From assembly GCA_027484145.1 (NCBI GenBank), contig JAIXUH010000002.1:930001-994000 (forward strand): a stretch of 64,000 bases of DNA, read 5' to 3'. The notes below the pieces were generated by a model. That model was not told the DNA's origin. It saw only the letters and a program-made list of their open reading frames with translations, and searched no databases. Source of the DNA: Rhodobacter sp. (lineage in GTDB: Bacteria > Pseudomonadota > Alphaproteobacteria > Rhodobacterales > Rhodobacteraceae). Below are positions 36,173 through 45,891 of this stretch, in pieces. Numbering within the stretch: position 1 is the first letter of the stretch; the number at the start of each line of letters is the position of its first letter. Position numbers and translations under genes: made by a program.

Positions 36173-37453
36173 TCACCGGAACACCGACGGCAGCCACAGC
36201 GAGACGGCGGGCACATAGGTGACCAGCATCAGCACTGCGAACCCCGCGCCATAGAACGGCCAGATCGTCTTCATCGACTCGCCCACGCTGATCTTGCCAA
36301 CCGCGCAGGTCACGAACTGCACCGCGCCGACGGGGGGCGTGTTCAGCCCGATGCCGCAATTCAGGATCATGATGATGCCGAACTGCACGGGGTCGATGCC
36401 ATAAGCTTGGGCAATCGGCAGGAAAATCGGCGTTGTGATGATGATCGTCGGACCCATGTCCATGAAGGTGCCAAGGATCAGCAGGATCAGGTTGATCATC
36501 ATCAGGATCACGATGGGGTTGTCGGAAATCTCCTTCATCGCCGCGATCAGGGCCGCCGGCACCTGATGATAGGCCATCAGCCACGAAAACGCGCTGGCCG
36601 TGCCGATGATCAGCAGCACCATCGCTGTGGTCCGCACCGCATTGGCGGTGGCTTCCAGAAAGCTTTTCCAATCCAGCTCACGATACACAAAATAGGTGAT
36701 GATCGCCGCGTAAAGCACTGCCACACAAGAGCTTTCCGTGGCCGTAAAGATGCCGGACCGCACCCCGCCGAAAATGATGGCGATCAGGAGCAGCCCCGGC
36801 ACCGCCACCGCCGCCAGATGGGCCACGACCGACCAGCCCGGAAAAGCCTCGGTCGGATAGCCGCGCTGACGGGCCACGATATAGGCCGCGACCATCAGCG
36901 CTCCGGCCAAGAGCAACCCTGGAATGATCCCGGCCGTAAACAGATCGGCAATCGAGATCGAGCCGCCAGCCGAGATCGAGTAGATGATCATGTTGTGCGA
37001 CGGCGGCACCAGAATGGCGATCAGCGATGCCATGGCGGTGACGTTCACCGCATAATCGGCATCATAGCCGCGCGCCTTCATTTGCGGGATCATCAGCCCC
37101 CCCACAGCAGCGGCTTCGGCAACCGCCGACCCGGAAATGCCGCCGAACAAGGTAGAGGCCGCGATATTCACCTGCCCCAGACCGCCGCGGACATGCCCGA
37201 TCAGGGAGCCCGCAAAGGCCACGATGCGGGTGGCGATGCCGCCACGCACCATCAGGTCACCCGCAAAGATGAACAGCGGAATGGCCATCAGGGAAAACAC
37301 GCTGACGCCGGAATTCATGCGCTGGAACACCACAACGGGCGGCAGTTCCATAAACACCACCGTCAAGAGCGATGCCGCACCCAAACAATAGGCCACCGGC
37401 GTGCCAATCAGCAGCAGAACCGTGAACGATCCGAACAAAACCCACAATTCCAT
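36173..37453 (-). CDS. dctM: TRAP transporter large permease (DctM)
   Basis: A 426-residue, roughly 12-helix membrane protein of the TRAP transporter large subunit family. It couples Na+ (or H+) movement to uptake of an organic acid delivered by the periplasmic binding protein. MELWVLFGSFTVLLLIGTP, PLFIFAGDLMVRGGIATRI and GFGGISGSAVAEAAAVG-like LFGGISGSAVAEAAAVGG are typical. The start is MELWVLFG at 37453. It follows dctQ by 4 nt. Hexuronate transport is inferred from operon context. Confidence 0.93.
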   Translation of the reverse strand: MELWVLFGSFTVLLLIGTPVAYCLGAASLLTVVFMELPPVVVFQRMNSGVSVFSLMAIPLFIFAGDLMVRGGIATRIVAFAGSLIGHVRGGLGQVNIAASTLFGGISGSAVAEAAAVGGLMIPQMKARGYDADYAVNVTAMASLIAILVPPSHNMIIYSISAGGSISIADLFTAGIIPGLLLAGALMVAAYIVARQRGYPTEAFPGWSVVAHLAAVAVPGLLLIAIIFGGVRSGIFTATESSCVAVLYAAIITYFVYRELDWKSFLEATANAVRTTAMVLLIIGTASAFSWLMAYHQVPAALIAAMKEISDNPIVILMMINLILLILGTFMDMGPTIIITTPIFLPIAQAYGIDPVQFGIIMILNCGIGLNTPPVGAVQFVTCAVGKISVGESMKTIWPFYGAGFAVLMLVTYVPAVSLWLPSVFR

Positions 37454-37457
37454 GGTC

Positions 37458-37988
37458 TTAAACCTCGCTGACGGCGTGTTGTGTGGCGGATGTGCTGGCA
37501 TTCGGCAGGCCTGCTGCCCGCCGCGCCAGACGTTCCAGCGAAAACAGCGCGACCATCACGCCGCCAAGGATCACCGGGATAAAACCTGCACCATCCGGCA
37601 GCCCGACGGCGGGTATCTTTGACCCCCATGCCGCCACGCACAGTTGCAGGCTGTAATAGGCCATGGCCGCGCCAAAAAGCAGCACCACAAGATCCGACAG
37701 GTTTTCCATCATCCGCCGCAGAGGGGGCGACATCATATGGGTCAGCAAATCAAAGCTCATATGGAACCCTTCGCGCGTGCCAACCGCGCTGCCCAGAAAG
37801 ATGAACCAGCCCATCAGCAGCACCGAGATCGGCTCGCTCCAGACCAATGAGGAGTTGAGCGCATAGCGAAAGATCACCTGTGCGCCCACGATCAGCGTCA
37901 TGGCAATCAGGGCAAAGCCGGCCAGCCACAAGGCAAGGGTGGACAACGCGCCAAGACCGCGCGCGACGGGGGAAAGAATGTCTTGCAA
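37458..37988 (-). CDS. dctQ: TRAP transporter small permease (DctQ)
   Basis: A 176-residue, four-helix inner-membrane protein of the DctQ family, the partner of DctM. The core ALIAMTLIVGAQVIFRYAL and SVLLMGWFIFLGSAVGTREGFH are characteristic. The start codon is TTG at 37988, supported by an AGGAGG six nt upstream; no better ATG exists. It lies between dctP and dctM with short spacing, so the three form one transporter. Confidence 0.9.
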   Translation of the reverse strand: MQDILSPVARGLGALSTLALWLAGFALIAMTLIVGAQVIFRYALNSSLVWSEPISVLLMGWFIFLGSAVGTREGFHMSFDLLTHMMSPPLRRMMENLSDLVVLLFGAAMAYYSLQLCVAAWGSKIPAVGLPDGAGFIPVILGGVMVALFSLERLARRAAGLPNASTSATQHAVSEV

Positions 37989-38047
37989 ACCAAGCCTCCT
38001 GCAAGATGCCGGGGGAACTGTTGCCAGCCCCCCGGCGATACGTCAGA

Positions 38048-39031
38048 TCATTCGGTCGCCTGAATGCGGGTGACGAGGTCTTTCAGCTTTGGCGTGTTGG
38101 CGTGCTTTTCATAGACAGGCACCATCGCCTCGATGAAGGGGGTCTTGTCGATGCTGTCGATGATCTGCACTCCGGCGGCGCGGACCTTTTCTTCCGACAC
38201 CTTTTCACGCGCAGCCCAAAGCTCGCGGTTGATCGGCGTCACATCCTTGGCGGCTTGACGGATCAGCGCCTGATCTTCCGGGGTCAGCTTGTCCCAGCTG
38301 ACCTTGGACATCACCAGCGCTTCGGGCACGATCAGGTGTTCGTTCAGCGTGTAATACCCCGCCACCTCAAAGTGGCCCGAACTTTCGAAAGAGGGCCAGT
38401 TGTTCTCGGCCCCGTCGATCACGCCCGTCTGCAGCGCGGAATAGACCTCGCCATAAGGCATCGGCGTGGCATTCGCGCCAAGGGCTGACATCATGTCGAC
38501 GAACACGTCAGACTGCATGACGCGCACCTTCATACCCGCCAGATCGGCCACCGAGGTGATCGGCTTTTTCGAGTTGTAAAAGCTGCGCGACCCGCCGTCG
38601 AAATAGGCCAGTCCGATAAAGCCGTGCGGTTCAAAGGCCGCAAGGATTTCTTCGCCAATCGGGCCATCCATCACGCGGTGCATGTGGTCGGTGCCGCGGA
38701 AGATGAACGGCAGCGACACAACCTTGGTCTCTTCGACGGTGCTGTTGAACGGCCCCATCGACACGCGGTTCATGTCAATCACGCCGAACTTGGTCTGTTC
38801 GATCGTGTCCTTTTCCTCGCCCAACTGGGCGGAATGGAGCACCTCGATGCAGATGCGCCCGCCAGAGCGTTCTTTGACCATCGCGCCCATCTGCTTGACG
38901 GCCTCGACCGTTGGATAGCCATCAGGATGCGTGTCGGATGACCGCAAGGTCACCTCACACTCGGCAGCCGCCGCACCGGCAAAGGCAACACTGGCCAACA
39001 GTGCTGCCGACAGGGTTTTCATATAAGTCAT
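38048..39031 (-). CDS. dctP: TRAP transporter substrate-binding protein (DctP family), probable uronate binder
   Basis: A 327-residue periplasmic solute-binding protein with signal peptide [19 protein letters not shown] and cleavage near AAAAEC. TRAP-family features: the [10 protein letters not shown] segment (ligand carboxylate-binding Arg) and [20 protein letters not shown]. The ATG at 39031 is preceded by GGGAGGA at good distance. A role in hexuronate uptake is suggested by uxaC upstream and kduI/kduD downstream; TRAP binding proteins for glucuronate and galacturonate are known. The exact ligand cannot be read by eye. Confidence 0.92.
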   Translation of the reverse strand: MTYMKTLSAALLASVAFAGAAAAECEVTLRSSDTHPDGYPTVEAVKQMGAMVKERSGGRICIEVLHSAQLGEEKDTIEQTKFGVIDMNRVSMGPFNSTVEETKVVSLPFIFRGTDHMHRVMDGPIGEEILAAFEPHGFIGLAYFDGGSRSFYNSKKPITSVADLAGMKVRVMQSDVFVDMMSALGANATPMPYGEVYSALQTGVIDGAENNWPSFESSGHFEVAGYYTLNEHLIVPEALVMSKVSWDKLTPEDQALIRQAAKDVTPINRELWAAREKVSEEKVRAAGVQIIDSIDKTPFIEAMVPVYEKHANTPKLKDLVTRIQATE

Positions 39032-39057
39032 TGGTCGTCCTCCCTTATGGTTTTCTT

Positions 39058-40464
39058 TCAAAGCCGGTAGGCCGTTTTGGCCAGCCGGTAGGCAAGGTCG
39101 TGGGCCACCTCGTGCGCTTCGTCGTGATCCAGCCGTCCTGTGGCGACCAGACCCGCCAGAAACGCGCAATCCACGCGCCGCGACACGTCATGGCGGGCCG
39201 GGATCGACAGATAGGCGCGGGTGTCATCATTGAAGCCGACGGTGTTGTAGAACCCCGCCGTTTCGGTGGTCATTTCGCGATAGCGCTGCATGCCCTCGGG
39301 GCTGTCGTGAAACCACCACGCGGGCCCTAGTTTCAGCGCAGGGTAAGCCCCGGCCAAGGGCGCCAGTTCGCGGGCATAGGCGGACTCGTCCAGAGTGAAC
39401 AGGATCACGGTCAGGCGCGGGTCCATCCCCACCGCCTCCAGCAAGGGGCGCAACGCATGGACATAATCGGTGCGCGTGGGAATATCGAAGCCCTTGTCGC
39501 GACCATGTGCAGCCATGACGGCCGGCGAATGGTTCCGGAATGATCCGGGGTGAATCTGCATCACCATGCCGTCCTCAAGGCTCATCCGCGCCATTTCGGT
39601 CAGCATCTGGCCGCGAAACGCCTCGGCCTCATCGGCGCTGAAGCGGCCCGAACGGATGCGGGCATAGAGGCTGGCCGCAGCACCAGGATCAAGATTTTCG
39701 GTCCGCGCAGTCGGGTGGCCATGGTCGGTCGAGGTGGCCCCGAACTGCCGGAAATAGGCGCGGCGGTGGCGGTGCGCCTCCAGATACCCCGCCCATGTGG
39801 CGGTATCACAGCCCGTCAGCGCACCGAACACCTCCAGATTGCTGGCAAACCCCTCAAACTCCGGATCAACCACCGGATCGGGCCTGTAAGCGGTGATCAC
39901 GCGGCCATCCCAGCCAGACTCGGCAATCATCCGGTGCCACTGCAAGTCATCCAGCGGGCTTTCGGTGGTGGCGATCACCTCGATGTTGAACCGCTTGAAC
40001 AGCGCGCGGGGGCGGAACGCCGGTTGGGCCAGACAATCGGCGATGTGGTCATAGACGGCATCGGCATTTCCCGCGCTCAGCCGCTCGGTCAGGCCAAAGA
40101 CTTCTGAAAAGGCATGGTCCAGCCACAGCCGCGACGGCGTGCCCCGGAACAAGTGGAAATGTTCGGCAAACAACCGCCAGATGGCGCGAGGGTCGTTTTC
40201 GACCGGGCCACCATCCACACGCGGCACACCCAAAGATGCCAGCGACAGCCCCTGCGAACACAACATCCGGAACACATAATGATCCGGCGTCACGAACAGT
40301 GCGGCCGGGTCGGGAAAGGCCGCATCGGTGGCAAACCAGCGCGGATCAGTATGGCCATGCGGGCTGACAATCGGAAGGTCGCGCACCCCGGCATAAAGCG
40401 CACGGGCCAGATCCCGTGTACCGGGGCCTGCTGGAAACAACCTGTCTGGGTTGAGAATCGTCAC
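39058..40464 (-). CDS. uxaC: Glucuronate isomerase
   Basis: A 468-residue isomerase converting D-glucuronate to D-fructuronate (or galacturonate to tagaturonate). [24 protein letters not shown] carries the metal-binding HGH, and [32 protein letters not shown] and [15 protein letters not shown] are UxaC blocks. The start is GTG at 40464 with GGGAGGG five nt upstream. It is the first gene of the uronate operon, divergent from the GntR regulator. Confidence 0.95.
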   Translation of the reverse strand: MTILNPDRLFPAGPGTRDLARALYAGVRDLPIVSPHGHTDPRWFATDAAFPDPAALFVTPDHYVFRMLCSQGLSLASLGVPRVDGGPVENDPRAIWRLFAEHFHLFRGTPSRLWLDHAFSEVFGLTERLSAGNADAVYDHIADCLAQPAFRPRALFKRFNIEVIATTESPLDDLQWHRMIAESGWDGRVITAYRPDPVVDPEFEGFASNLEVFGALTGCDTATWAGYLEAHRHRRAYFRQFGATSTDHGHPTARTENLDPGAAASLYARIRSGRFSADEAEAFRGQMLTEMARMSLEDGMVMQIHPGSFRNHSPAVMAAHGRDKGFDIPTRTDYVHALRPLLEAVGMDPRLTVILFTLDESAYARELAPLAGAYPALKLGPAWWFHDSPEGMQRYREMTTETAGFYNTVGFNDDTRAYLSIPARHDVSRRVDCAFLAGLVATGRLDHDEAHEVAHDLAYRLAKTAYRL

Positions 40465-40524
40465 ACGCCGCCCTCCCCGCGATTGTGCCGTTCACTCGAC
40501 ACTGCCCCAATTCTGATATGCTGG

Positions 40525-40544
40525 TCAACTAATATTCTAGTTGA
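40525..40544. promoter_or_regulatory. Palindrome TCAACTA-N6-TAGTTGA, candidate GntR operator
   Basis: TCAACTA (40525-40531) and TAGTTGA (40538-40544) are perfect inverted arms around ATATTC, located in the 130-nt gap between divergent uxaC and the GntR gene. FCD-type GntR regulators bind such short inverted repeats, and this placement would control both units. Confidence 0.65.
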
Positions 40545-40594
40545 AGATCGAAAGACGCCCGACTATGCTGACCACAGTCAAAAGGACAACCAAC

Positions 40595-41293
40595 ATGACG
40601 CTTCAGTCCGGCCTTGGATTGCTGGAACCCATCGCGCGCCCTTCGGTGGCAGACTCGGTGTTTGATGAGTTGCATCGGCAGATCCTGAAACTGGACCTGC
40701 CCCCCGGCACCCGCATGTCCGAGGCGGATGTGGCCCGCGCCCTTGGCGTGTCGCGCCAGCCCGTGCGCGATGCCTTTTACCGCCTGTCCAAACTTGGCTT
40801 TCTGACCATCCGCCCGCAGCGGGCCACCACGGTATCCGCCATATCGGAACGCGCCGTCATGCAAGCGCGGTTTATCCGGATGGCGCTGGAGGTCGAGATT
40901 GCCCGCATCGCCTGCGCCAAACTGACCGATGATGATATTGCGGCACTGGATGCGGTGCTGGAGCGTCAGTCGGTCATGGTGACCACGCGCAATGCCGAAG
41001 GGTTCCATGCGCTTGACGACCAGTTTCACCGTGAAATCTGTGAACGCACCGGCAATGGCTTTGCCTGGGATTTGATCCGCGAAAACAAAAGCCACATGGA
41101 CCGGGTGCGCATGCTGTCGCTGTCCTTTGCCTCGGAAAAGGCCTATGGCGAACACCGTGCGATCCTGACGGCCTTTCGGGCGCGCGACGCTGATCTTGCC
41201 GCCGAAAACGTGCGCCAACACCTTAGCCGCATCCTTGACCAGATCGTGCGGATACGGGCCGAACACGCCCCCTATTTCGCGGATGAATCGTGA
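40595..41293 (+). CDS. GntR family (FCD domain) regulator of the uronate genes
   Basis: A 232-residue regulator: winged helix with DELHRQILKLDLPPGTRMSEADVARALGVSRQPVRDAF (about residues 25-65), followed by an FCD ligand-binding domain with metal-type residues (ALDDQFHREICE, HRAILTAFRARD). Regulators of this class respond to sugar acids or their keto products. I use ATG 40595, with AAAGGA eight nt upstream; a TTG at 40541 would lie inside the palindrome. The divergent position to uxaC and overlap with kdgK imply it senses a uronate or KDG-type intermediate. Confidence 0.9.
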   Translation: MTLQSGLGLLEPIARPSVADSVFDELHRQILKLDLPPGTRMSEADVARALGVSRQPVRDAFYRLSKLGFLTIRPQRATTVSAISERAVMQARFIRMALEVEIARIACAKLTDDDIAALDAVLERQSVMVTTRNAEGFHALDDQFHREICERTGNGFAWDLIRENKSHMDRVRMLSLSFASEKAYGEHRAILTAFRARDADLAAENVRQHLSRILDQIVRIRAEHAPYFADES

Positions 41294-42216
41294 GCGGCAC
41301 GATCCTTTGCATCGGCGAATGCATGGTGGAACTGGCCCCGGCGGGGGATGGCCTGTTTGCCATGGGCTTTGCGGGCGACACCTTCAACACCGCGTGGTAT
41401 CTGCGGCGTCTGCTGCCGCCCGCATATGACGCGGGCTATTTGTCGGCAGTGGGCCAAGACGCCACTTCTGACCGGATGCTCGCCTTCATGGCCGATCAGG
41501 GCATTGGCACGGCCCAAGTGGCCCGTTTGCCGGGCTTGGGCGTCGGGCTTTACATGATTCATCTGAACGGGGCCGAGCGCAGCTTTTCCTATTGGCGCAA
41601 CGCATCGGCGGCGCGACAACTCGCGGCGGATGACGGGCGGCTGGCGCGGGCGCTGCAAGGCGTGCAACTGGCCTATCTGTCTGGCATCACGCTTGCGATT
41701 TTGTCACCGGGCGACCGCGATCGCCTGTTTGCGGCGCTGAATGCGGCCAAGGCGCAAGGCACCCGTATCGCCTTTGACCCCAATATGCGCCCCGCCCTTT
41801 GGCCCGATGCTGTGTCGATGCGCCAGACCATCGCCAAGGGGGCAGCACTGGCCGATATCGTGCTGCCATCCTTCGACGAAGAGGCGCTGCATTGCGCCGA
41901 TGCCACGCCCGAAGCCACGGTACAGCGCTATCTGGCCTTGGGCGCAGGCATGGTGGTGGTCAAGAACGGGGCGGCAGAGGTTCTGGCGGGCCGGGGGGGC
42001 CAGCGGTGGACCTATCAGCCCCCGCCCGCGCGCCAGATCGTTGACACCACCGCCGCAGGCGACAGCTTCAACGCGGGGTTTTTGGCGGCGGAACTGGCCG
42101 GCGCTACGGTTGAGCAAGCTATGTCGCATGGGGCAGCGGTTGCCGTCCGCGTGATCGGCGCGCGCGGTGCCTTGGTGGCGTTTGCGCCCGATGGCGTGCT
42201 GACCTCAGTCGGCTAG
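41290..42216 (+). CDS. kdgK: 2-keto-3-deoxygluconate kinase
   Basis: A 308-residue PfkB-family kinase phosphorylating KDG to KDPG. N-terminal CIGECMVELAP, substrate region FAGDTFNTAWYLRRL and the PfkB signature DTTAAGDSFNAGF (catalytic Asp) are present. It begins with GTG overlapping the regulator stop (GTGA). This step joins both uronate branches; KDPG aldolase is not in the window. The 3' end overlaps the convergent AraC gene by 12 nt. Confidence 0.95.
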   Translation: MSGTILCIGECMVELAPAGDGLFAMGFAGDTFNTAWYLRRLLPPAYDAGYLSAVGQDATSDRMLAFMADQGIGTAQVARLPGLGVGLYMIHLNGAERSFSYWRNASAARQLAADDGRLARALQGVQLAYLSGITLAILSPGDRDRLFAALNAAKAQGTRIAFDPNMRPALWPDAVSMRQTIAKGAALADIVLPSFDEEALHCADATPEATVQRYLALGAGMVVVKNGAAEVLAGRGGQRWTYQPPPARQIVDTTAAGDSFNAGFLAAELAGATVEQAMSHGAAVAVRVIGARGALVAFAPDGVLTSVG

Positions 42217-43200
42217 GGCACCCAGTCCGCGCGGGGCTTTGGCATGCCGCCGTTCCGCCATCGGGCTTGCCCCAAAGCATTCGGCATAGTGGCGCGCCAT
42301 TGGGGCGGCACGGGCATAACCGATGGAGGCCGCGATTTCGGTCAGCGATTCATCGGAGTAAAGCACCCGCTGCCGCGCCTTTGACAGCCGAAGCAGCCGG
42401 TAATATCGCAAGGGGCTTTGCCCGGTTTCACGCTTGAACTGCCGCTCGAAATGGCGCTCCGACATCTGCACCGCCGCCGCCACATCGGGAATGCGCAACG
42501 GATCTTCGATATGGCTGTCAAACAAACGAATGGCCTCGCGGATCGCGGTTGGCAGCGCATCTTGCGTGCCGGTGCCCTGCGCCACGGGGACCTTTTGCAA
42601 GGCATCTTCGTCACGTACGAACGGATGCTGGAACCAGCAGGCTACTTCGGTCATGCAATCGCGGCCAAGGCGTTCCTCGATCAGCTTCAGCATCAGGTCA
42701 AACACCGCCGCCGCACCAGACACCGTGATACGCCGCCTTTCGCGCAGGATCACGGCATTGCGGGCCGGAACCAGCGGAAATTCGGCCTTGAACGCAGCGT
42801 CATAGCACCAATGCACGGAACAATCGTGCCCCTGCATCACGCCTGCGCGGGCCAGCGGGAAGATGCCGCCCGAAAACGCCCCCAGCACCACGCCCCGGCT
42901 GTCCAGCCACCGCAGGCGCGCGGGGCCGCGCCGCGGGTCGGCAAACTGGCCCGTTGGTGGCGACAATAGGTAAAGCTGATCCATCGCTCCGCAATCGGCC
43001 AGCGTGACATCCGGCTCGAACCGCACCTCGGCCGAGGACCGCACGGGCGCGCGGGTTTCGGCAACCAAGGTCCAGGTAAACTCTTGCGTTCCGGCGATTT
43101 CATTCGCCGCGCGCAAGGGTTCGATCGCCGATGTCAGGCAGGCCATGGGAAAGCCCGGAAACATCAGGAACCCAAGACGCAGCGGCGGCAGGTCTGGCAT
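42205..43200 (-). CDS. GlxA family AraC-type regulator
   Basis: A 331-residue protein with an N-terminal DJ-1/PfpI-like domain (LRLGFLMFPGFPMACLTSAIEPLRAAN; lacking the usual catalytic Cys, with FSGGIFPLARAG) and a C-terminal AraC helix-turn-helix (SERHFERQFKRETGQSP). The same type is called GlxA next to glxBCD. Its position after gmaS points to control of the methylamine cluster, in addition to the XRE-cupin regulator. The effector is unknown. Confidence 0.9.
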   Translation of the reverse strand: MPDLPPLRLGFLMFPGFPMACLTSAIEPLRAANEIAGTQEFTWTLVAETRAPVRSSAEVRFEPDVTLADCGAMDQLYLLSPPTGQFADPRRGPARLRWLDSRGVVLGAFSGGIFPLARAGVMQGHDCSVHWCYDAAFKAEFPLVPARNAVILRERRRITVSGAAAVFDLMLKLIEERLGRDCMTEVACWFQHPFVRDEDALQKVPVAQGTGTQDALPTAIREAIRLFDSHIEDPLRIPDVAAAVQMSERHFERQFKRETGQSPLRYYRLLRLSKARQRVLYSDESLTEIAASIGYARAAPMARHYAECFGASPMAERRHAKAPRGLGALAD

Positions 43201-43215
43201 GGCTACCTCAGCGGA

Positions 43216-44523
43216 TCAGACGTCCAGCGTGGTTTCAGTTTCCCAGCGTGAGAAATGGGCGGCATAGCTGTTCCATTCCTGCTGTTTCAGCTTCAGATAG
43301 GCGGTCGAGAATTCTTCGCCCATCATCGACTTCAAGGTCTTGTCCTTGTCATATTCGCGCAAGGCATCCAGCAGGTTCAGCGGCAGTTTCGGCCCTGTCT
43401 TGACCGTATGGCCCATCTGATACATGTCAATGTCGCTGCGCTTGCCCGGATCGGCCTTGGTGCGCACGCCGTCCAGACCCGCTGCGATGATGACCGCCTG
43501 CAGAAGATATGGGTTGGCCGCGCCATCCGGCAGGCGCAACTCAAACCGTCCGGGCCCCGGCACGCGCACCATATGGGTGCGGTTGTTCCCGGTCCACGTC
43601 ACCGTGTTGGGCGCCCATGTCGCACCTGATGACGTGCGCGGCGCGTTGATCCGCTTGTAGCTGTTCACAGTGGGGTTGCAGATCGCCGCAAGTGCACTGG
43701 CATGTTTCATGATGCCGCCAAGGAAGGTGCGGCCCTGATCAGACAGGCTCAACTCCTTGGTCTTGTCGGCAAAGGCATTGGTCTGTCCGTCCAGCGACCA
43801 GACCGAGATATGCGCGTGGCAGCCCGACCCTGTCAGCCCCTTGAAGGGCTTGGGCATGAAGGTCGCGCGAAAGCCGTGCTTTTCGCTGATCGATTTGACC
43901 ATGAACTTGAAAAAGCTGTGCTTGTCCGCGGTTTGCAAGGCGTCGTCATACTTCCAGTTCATCTCGAACTGGCCAATCGCATCCTCGTGGTCGTTCTGAT
44001 ACGGCTCCCACCCAAGTTCCAGCATGTGATCGCAGATTTCACTGATCACATCATAGCGCCGCATCAGCGCCTGTTGGTCATAGCAGGGCTTTTCCGCCAG
44101 ATCGAAGGGGTCTGAAACGGTGGTGCCGTCGGCCGACAGGATAAAGAACTCGGGCTCGACCCCGGTTTTCACCCGCAACCCGTCTTTCGCGGCATCAGCA
44201 ATCAGCTTTTCCAGCACATTGCGCGGGGCCTGCGCGACCAGCGCGCCTTCCATCGTGGCACGGGCCGCCACCCAAGCCACGTCCTTTTTCCACGGAAGTT
44301 GGATGGCCGAGGACGGGTCTGGCACCGCCATCAGGTCGGGGTGGGCGGGCGTCAGGTCAAGCCATGTGGCAAACCCGGCAAACCCCGCGCCATCTTCGGC
44401 CATCTCGTTGATCGCCTGCGCGGGCACCAGTTTCGCACGCTGGCCACCGAACAGATCGGTGTAGGAGATCATGAAGTACCTGACCCCCTTTTCCTTGGCC
44501 CATTTGGCAAGATCCTTCACCAT
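43216..44523 (-). CDS. gmaS: Gamma-glutamylmethylamide synthetase (glutamine-synthetase-like)
   Basis: A 435-residue glutamine-synthetase-fold enzyme of the GlnT/GMAS group. VKTGVEPEFFIL and NDHEDAIGQFEMNWKYDDAL are metal and glutamate binding regions, and RINAPRTSSGATWAPN and FELRLPDGAANPYL follow. In NMG-pathway clusters this enzyme ligates methylamine to glutamate using ATP, as the first step. It directly follows mgsC on the same strand, with 30 nt spacing. A plain type III-like glutamine synthetase is the alternative, but all partner genes are here. Confidence 0.92.
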   Translation of the reverse strand: MVKDLAKWAKEKGVRYFMISYTDLFGGQRAKLVPAQAINEMAEDGAGFAGFATWLDLTPAHPDLMAVPDPSSAIQLPWKKDVAWVAARATMEGALVAQAPRNVLEKLIADAAKDGLRVKTGVEPEFFILSADGTTVSDPFDLAEKPCYDQQALMRRYDVISEICDHMLELGWEPYQNDHEDAIGQFEMNWKYDDALQTADKHSFFKFMVKSISEKHGFRATFMPKPFKGLTGSGCHAHISVWSLDGQTNAFADKTKELSLSDQGRTFLGGIMKHASALAAICNPTVNSYKRINAPRTSSGATWAPNTVTWTGNNRTHMVRVPGPGRFELRLPDGAANPYLLQAVIIAAGLDGVRTKADPGKRSDIDMYQMGHTVKTGPKLPLNLLDALREYDKDKTLKSMMGEEFSTAYLKLKQQEWNSYAAHFSRWETETTLDV

Positions 44524-44553
44524 GTCAGTGTCCCCTGTCGGTTCTTTGTTGTG

Positions 44554-45882
44554 TCAAAAGCCGCCGTTACGGCCCGGAATCCAGTTTGTTCCCGCCAGCG
44601 GCACGCCCGCCATGGCCGCCGCTTCGATGGTCAGCGCGCACAGGTCTTCGGGTTCAAGGTTGTGCAGATGGTTCTTGCCGCAGGCCCGTGCGATGGTCTG
44701 GGCCTCCAGCGTCATCACCTTGAGGTAGTTCTTCAGCCGCCGCCCACCCAAGACCGGGTCCAGCCGGGCCGCAAGTTCGGGGTCTTGCGTGGTGATGCCG
44801 GCGGGATCGCGGCCTTCGTGCCAGTCGTCATAGGCATCGGCGGTGGTGCCCAGCTTTTGATATTCGCCTTCCCATTTCGGGTCATTATCGCCCAAGGCAA
44901 TCAGCGCCGCCGTGCCGATCGAAACGGCATCTGCCCCCAGTGCCATGGCTTTGGCGACATCGGCCCCGGTGCGAATGCCACCCGAGACAATCAGCTGCAC
45001 CTTGCGGTGCATGCCAAGGTCTTGCAGCGCCTTTACCGCCTGCGGGATGCAGGCCAGAATGGGCATGCCCACATGTTCGATGAACACATCCTGCGTGGCC
45101 GCCGTGCCGCCCTGCATACCGTCCAGCACCACCACATCGGCGCCCGCCTTCACCGCCAAAGCGGTGTCGTAATAGGGCCGCGCGCCGCCGATCTTCACAT
45201 AGATCGGCTTTTCCCAATCGGTGATCTCGCGCAGTTCCATGATCTTGATTTCAAGGTCATCTGGCCCAGTCCAGTCCGGGTGGCGGCAGGCTGACCGCTG
45301 GTCAATGCCTTTGGGCAGGTTGCGCATGTTTGCCACGCGGTCGGAAATCTTTTGCCCCAAGAGCATACCGCCGCCGCCGGGTTTCGCGCCCTGCCCCACC
45401 ACAACCTCAATCGCATCGGCGCGGCGCAGATCGTCGGGGTTCATGCCATAGCGGCTGGGCAGGTATTGATAGACCAGAGTCTTTGAATGCCCACGCTCTT
45501 CTTCGGTCATGCCACCATCGCCTGTGGTGGTCGAGGTGCCCGCATCGGTGGCCCCCCGCCCCAAGGCTTCTTTCGCGGGGCCGGACAGCGCGCCGAACGA
45601 CATGCCGGCAATCGTGATCGGGATGTCCAGATGGATGGGCTTTTTGGCAAAGCGGGTGCCCAGCCAGACATCGGTCGCGCATTTCTCGCGGTAGCCTTCC
45701 AGCGGATAGCGGCTGATCGAGGCACCAAGGAACAGCAAGTCATCGAAATGCGGCAGGTGCCGCTTCGTGCCCCCTCCGCGAATATCGTAAATGCCGGTTG
45801 CGGCAGCGCGGCGGATTTCGGCATTCACCGCAGGGGTGAACGTGGCCGAATAGCGGGGCGGGGTGCGGGGAAAATCGGTCAT
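44554..45882 (-). CDS. mgsC: N-methylglutamate synthase subunit C (FMN-binding, glutamate-synthase-like)
   Basis: A 442-residue protein homologous to the FMN-binding synthase domain of glutamate synthase (GlxD type). Characteristic stretches: AGMSFGALSGPAKEALGRGA, GQGAKPGGGGMLLGQKI, KIGGARPYYDTALAVKAGAD and VSGGIRTGADVAKAMALGAD. With MgsA and MgsB it makes N-methylglutamate from gamma-glutamylmethylamide. It follows mgsB by 9 nt. Length and order match known mgsABC sets. Confidence 0.92.
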   Translation of the reverse strand: MTDFPRTPPRYSATFTPAVNAEIRRAAATGIYDIRGGGTKRHLPHFDDLLFLGASISRYPLEGYREKCATDVWLGTRFAKKPIHLDIPITIAGMSFGALSGPAKEALGRGATDAGTSTTTGDGGMTEEERGHSKTLVYQYLPSRYGMNPDDLRRADAIEVVVGQGAKPGGGGMLLGQKISDRVANMRNLPKGIDQRSACRHPDWTGPDDLEIKIMELREITDWEKPIYVKIGGARPYYDTALAVKAGADVVVLDGMQGGTAATQDVFIEHVGMPILACIPQAVKALQDLGMHRKVQLIVSGGIRTGADVAKAMALGADAVSIGTAALIALGDNDPKWEGEYQKLGTTADAYDDWHEGRDPAGITTQDPELAARLDPVLGGRRLKNYLKVMTLEAQTIARACGKNHLHNLEPEDLCALTIEAAAMAGVPLAGTNWIPGRNGGF

Positions 45883-45891
45883 TCTTCTGCC

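Noticed and set aside
36146-37471. 441-residue plus-strand open frame opposite dctM
   Set aside because: His/Asp/Arg-rich product typical of the complement of a membrane-protein gene; dctM is unambiguous.
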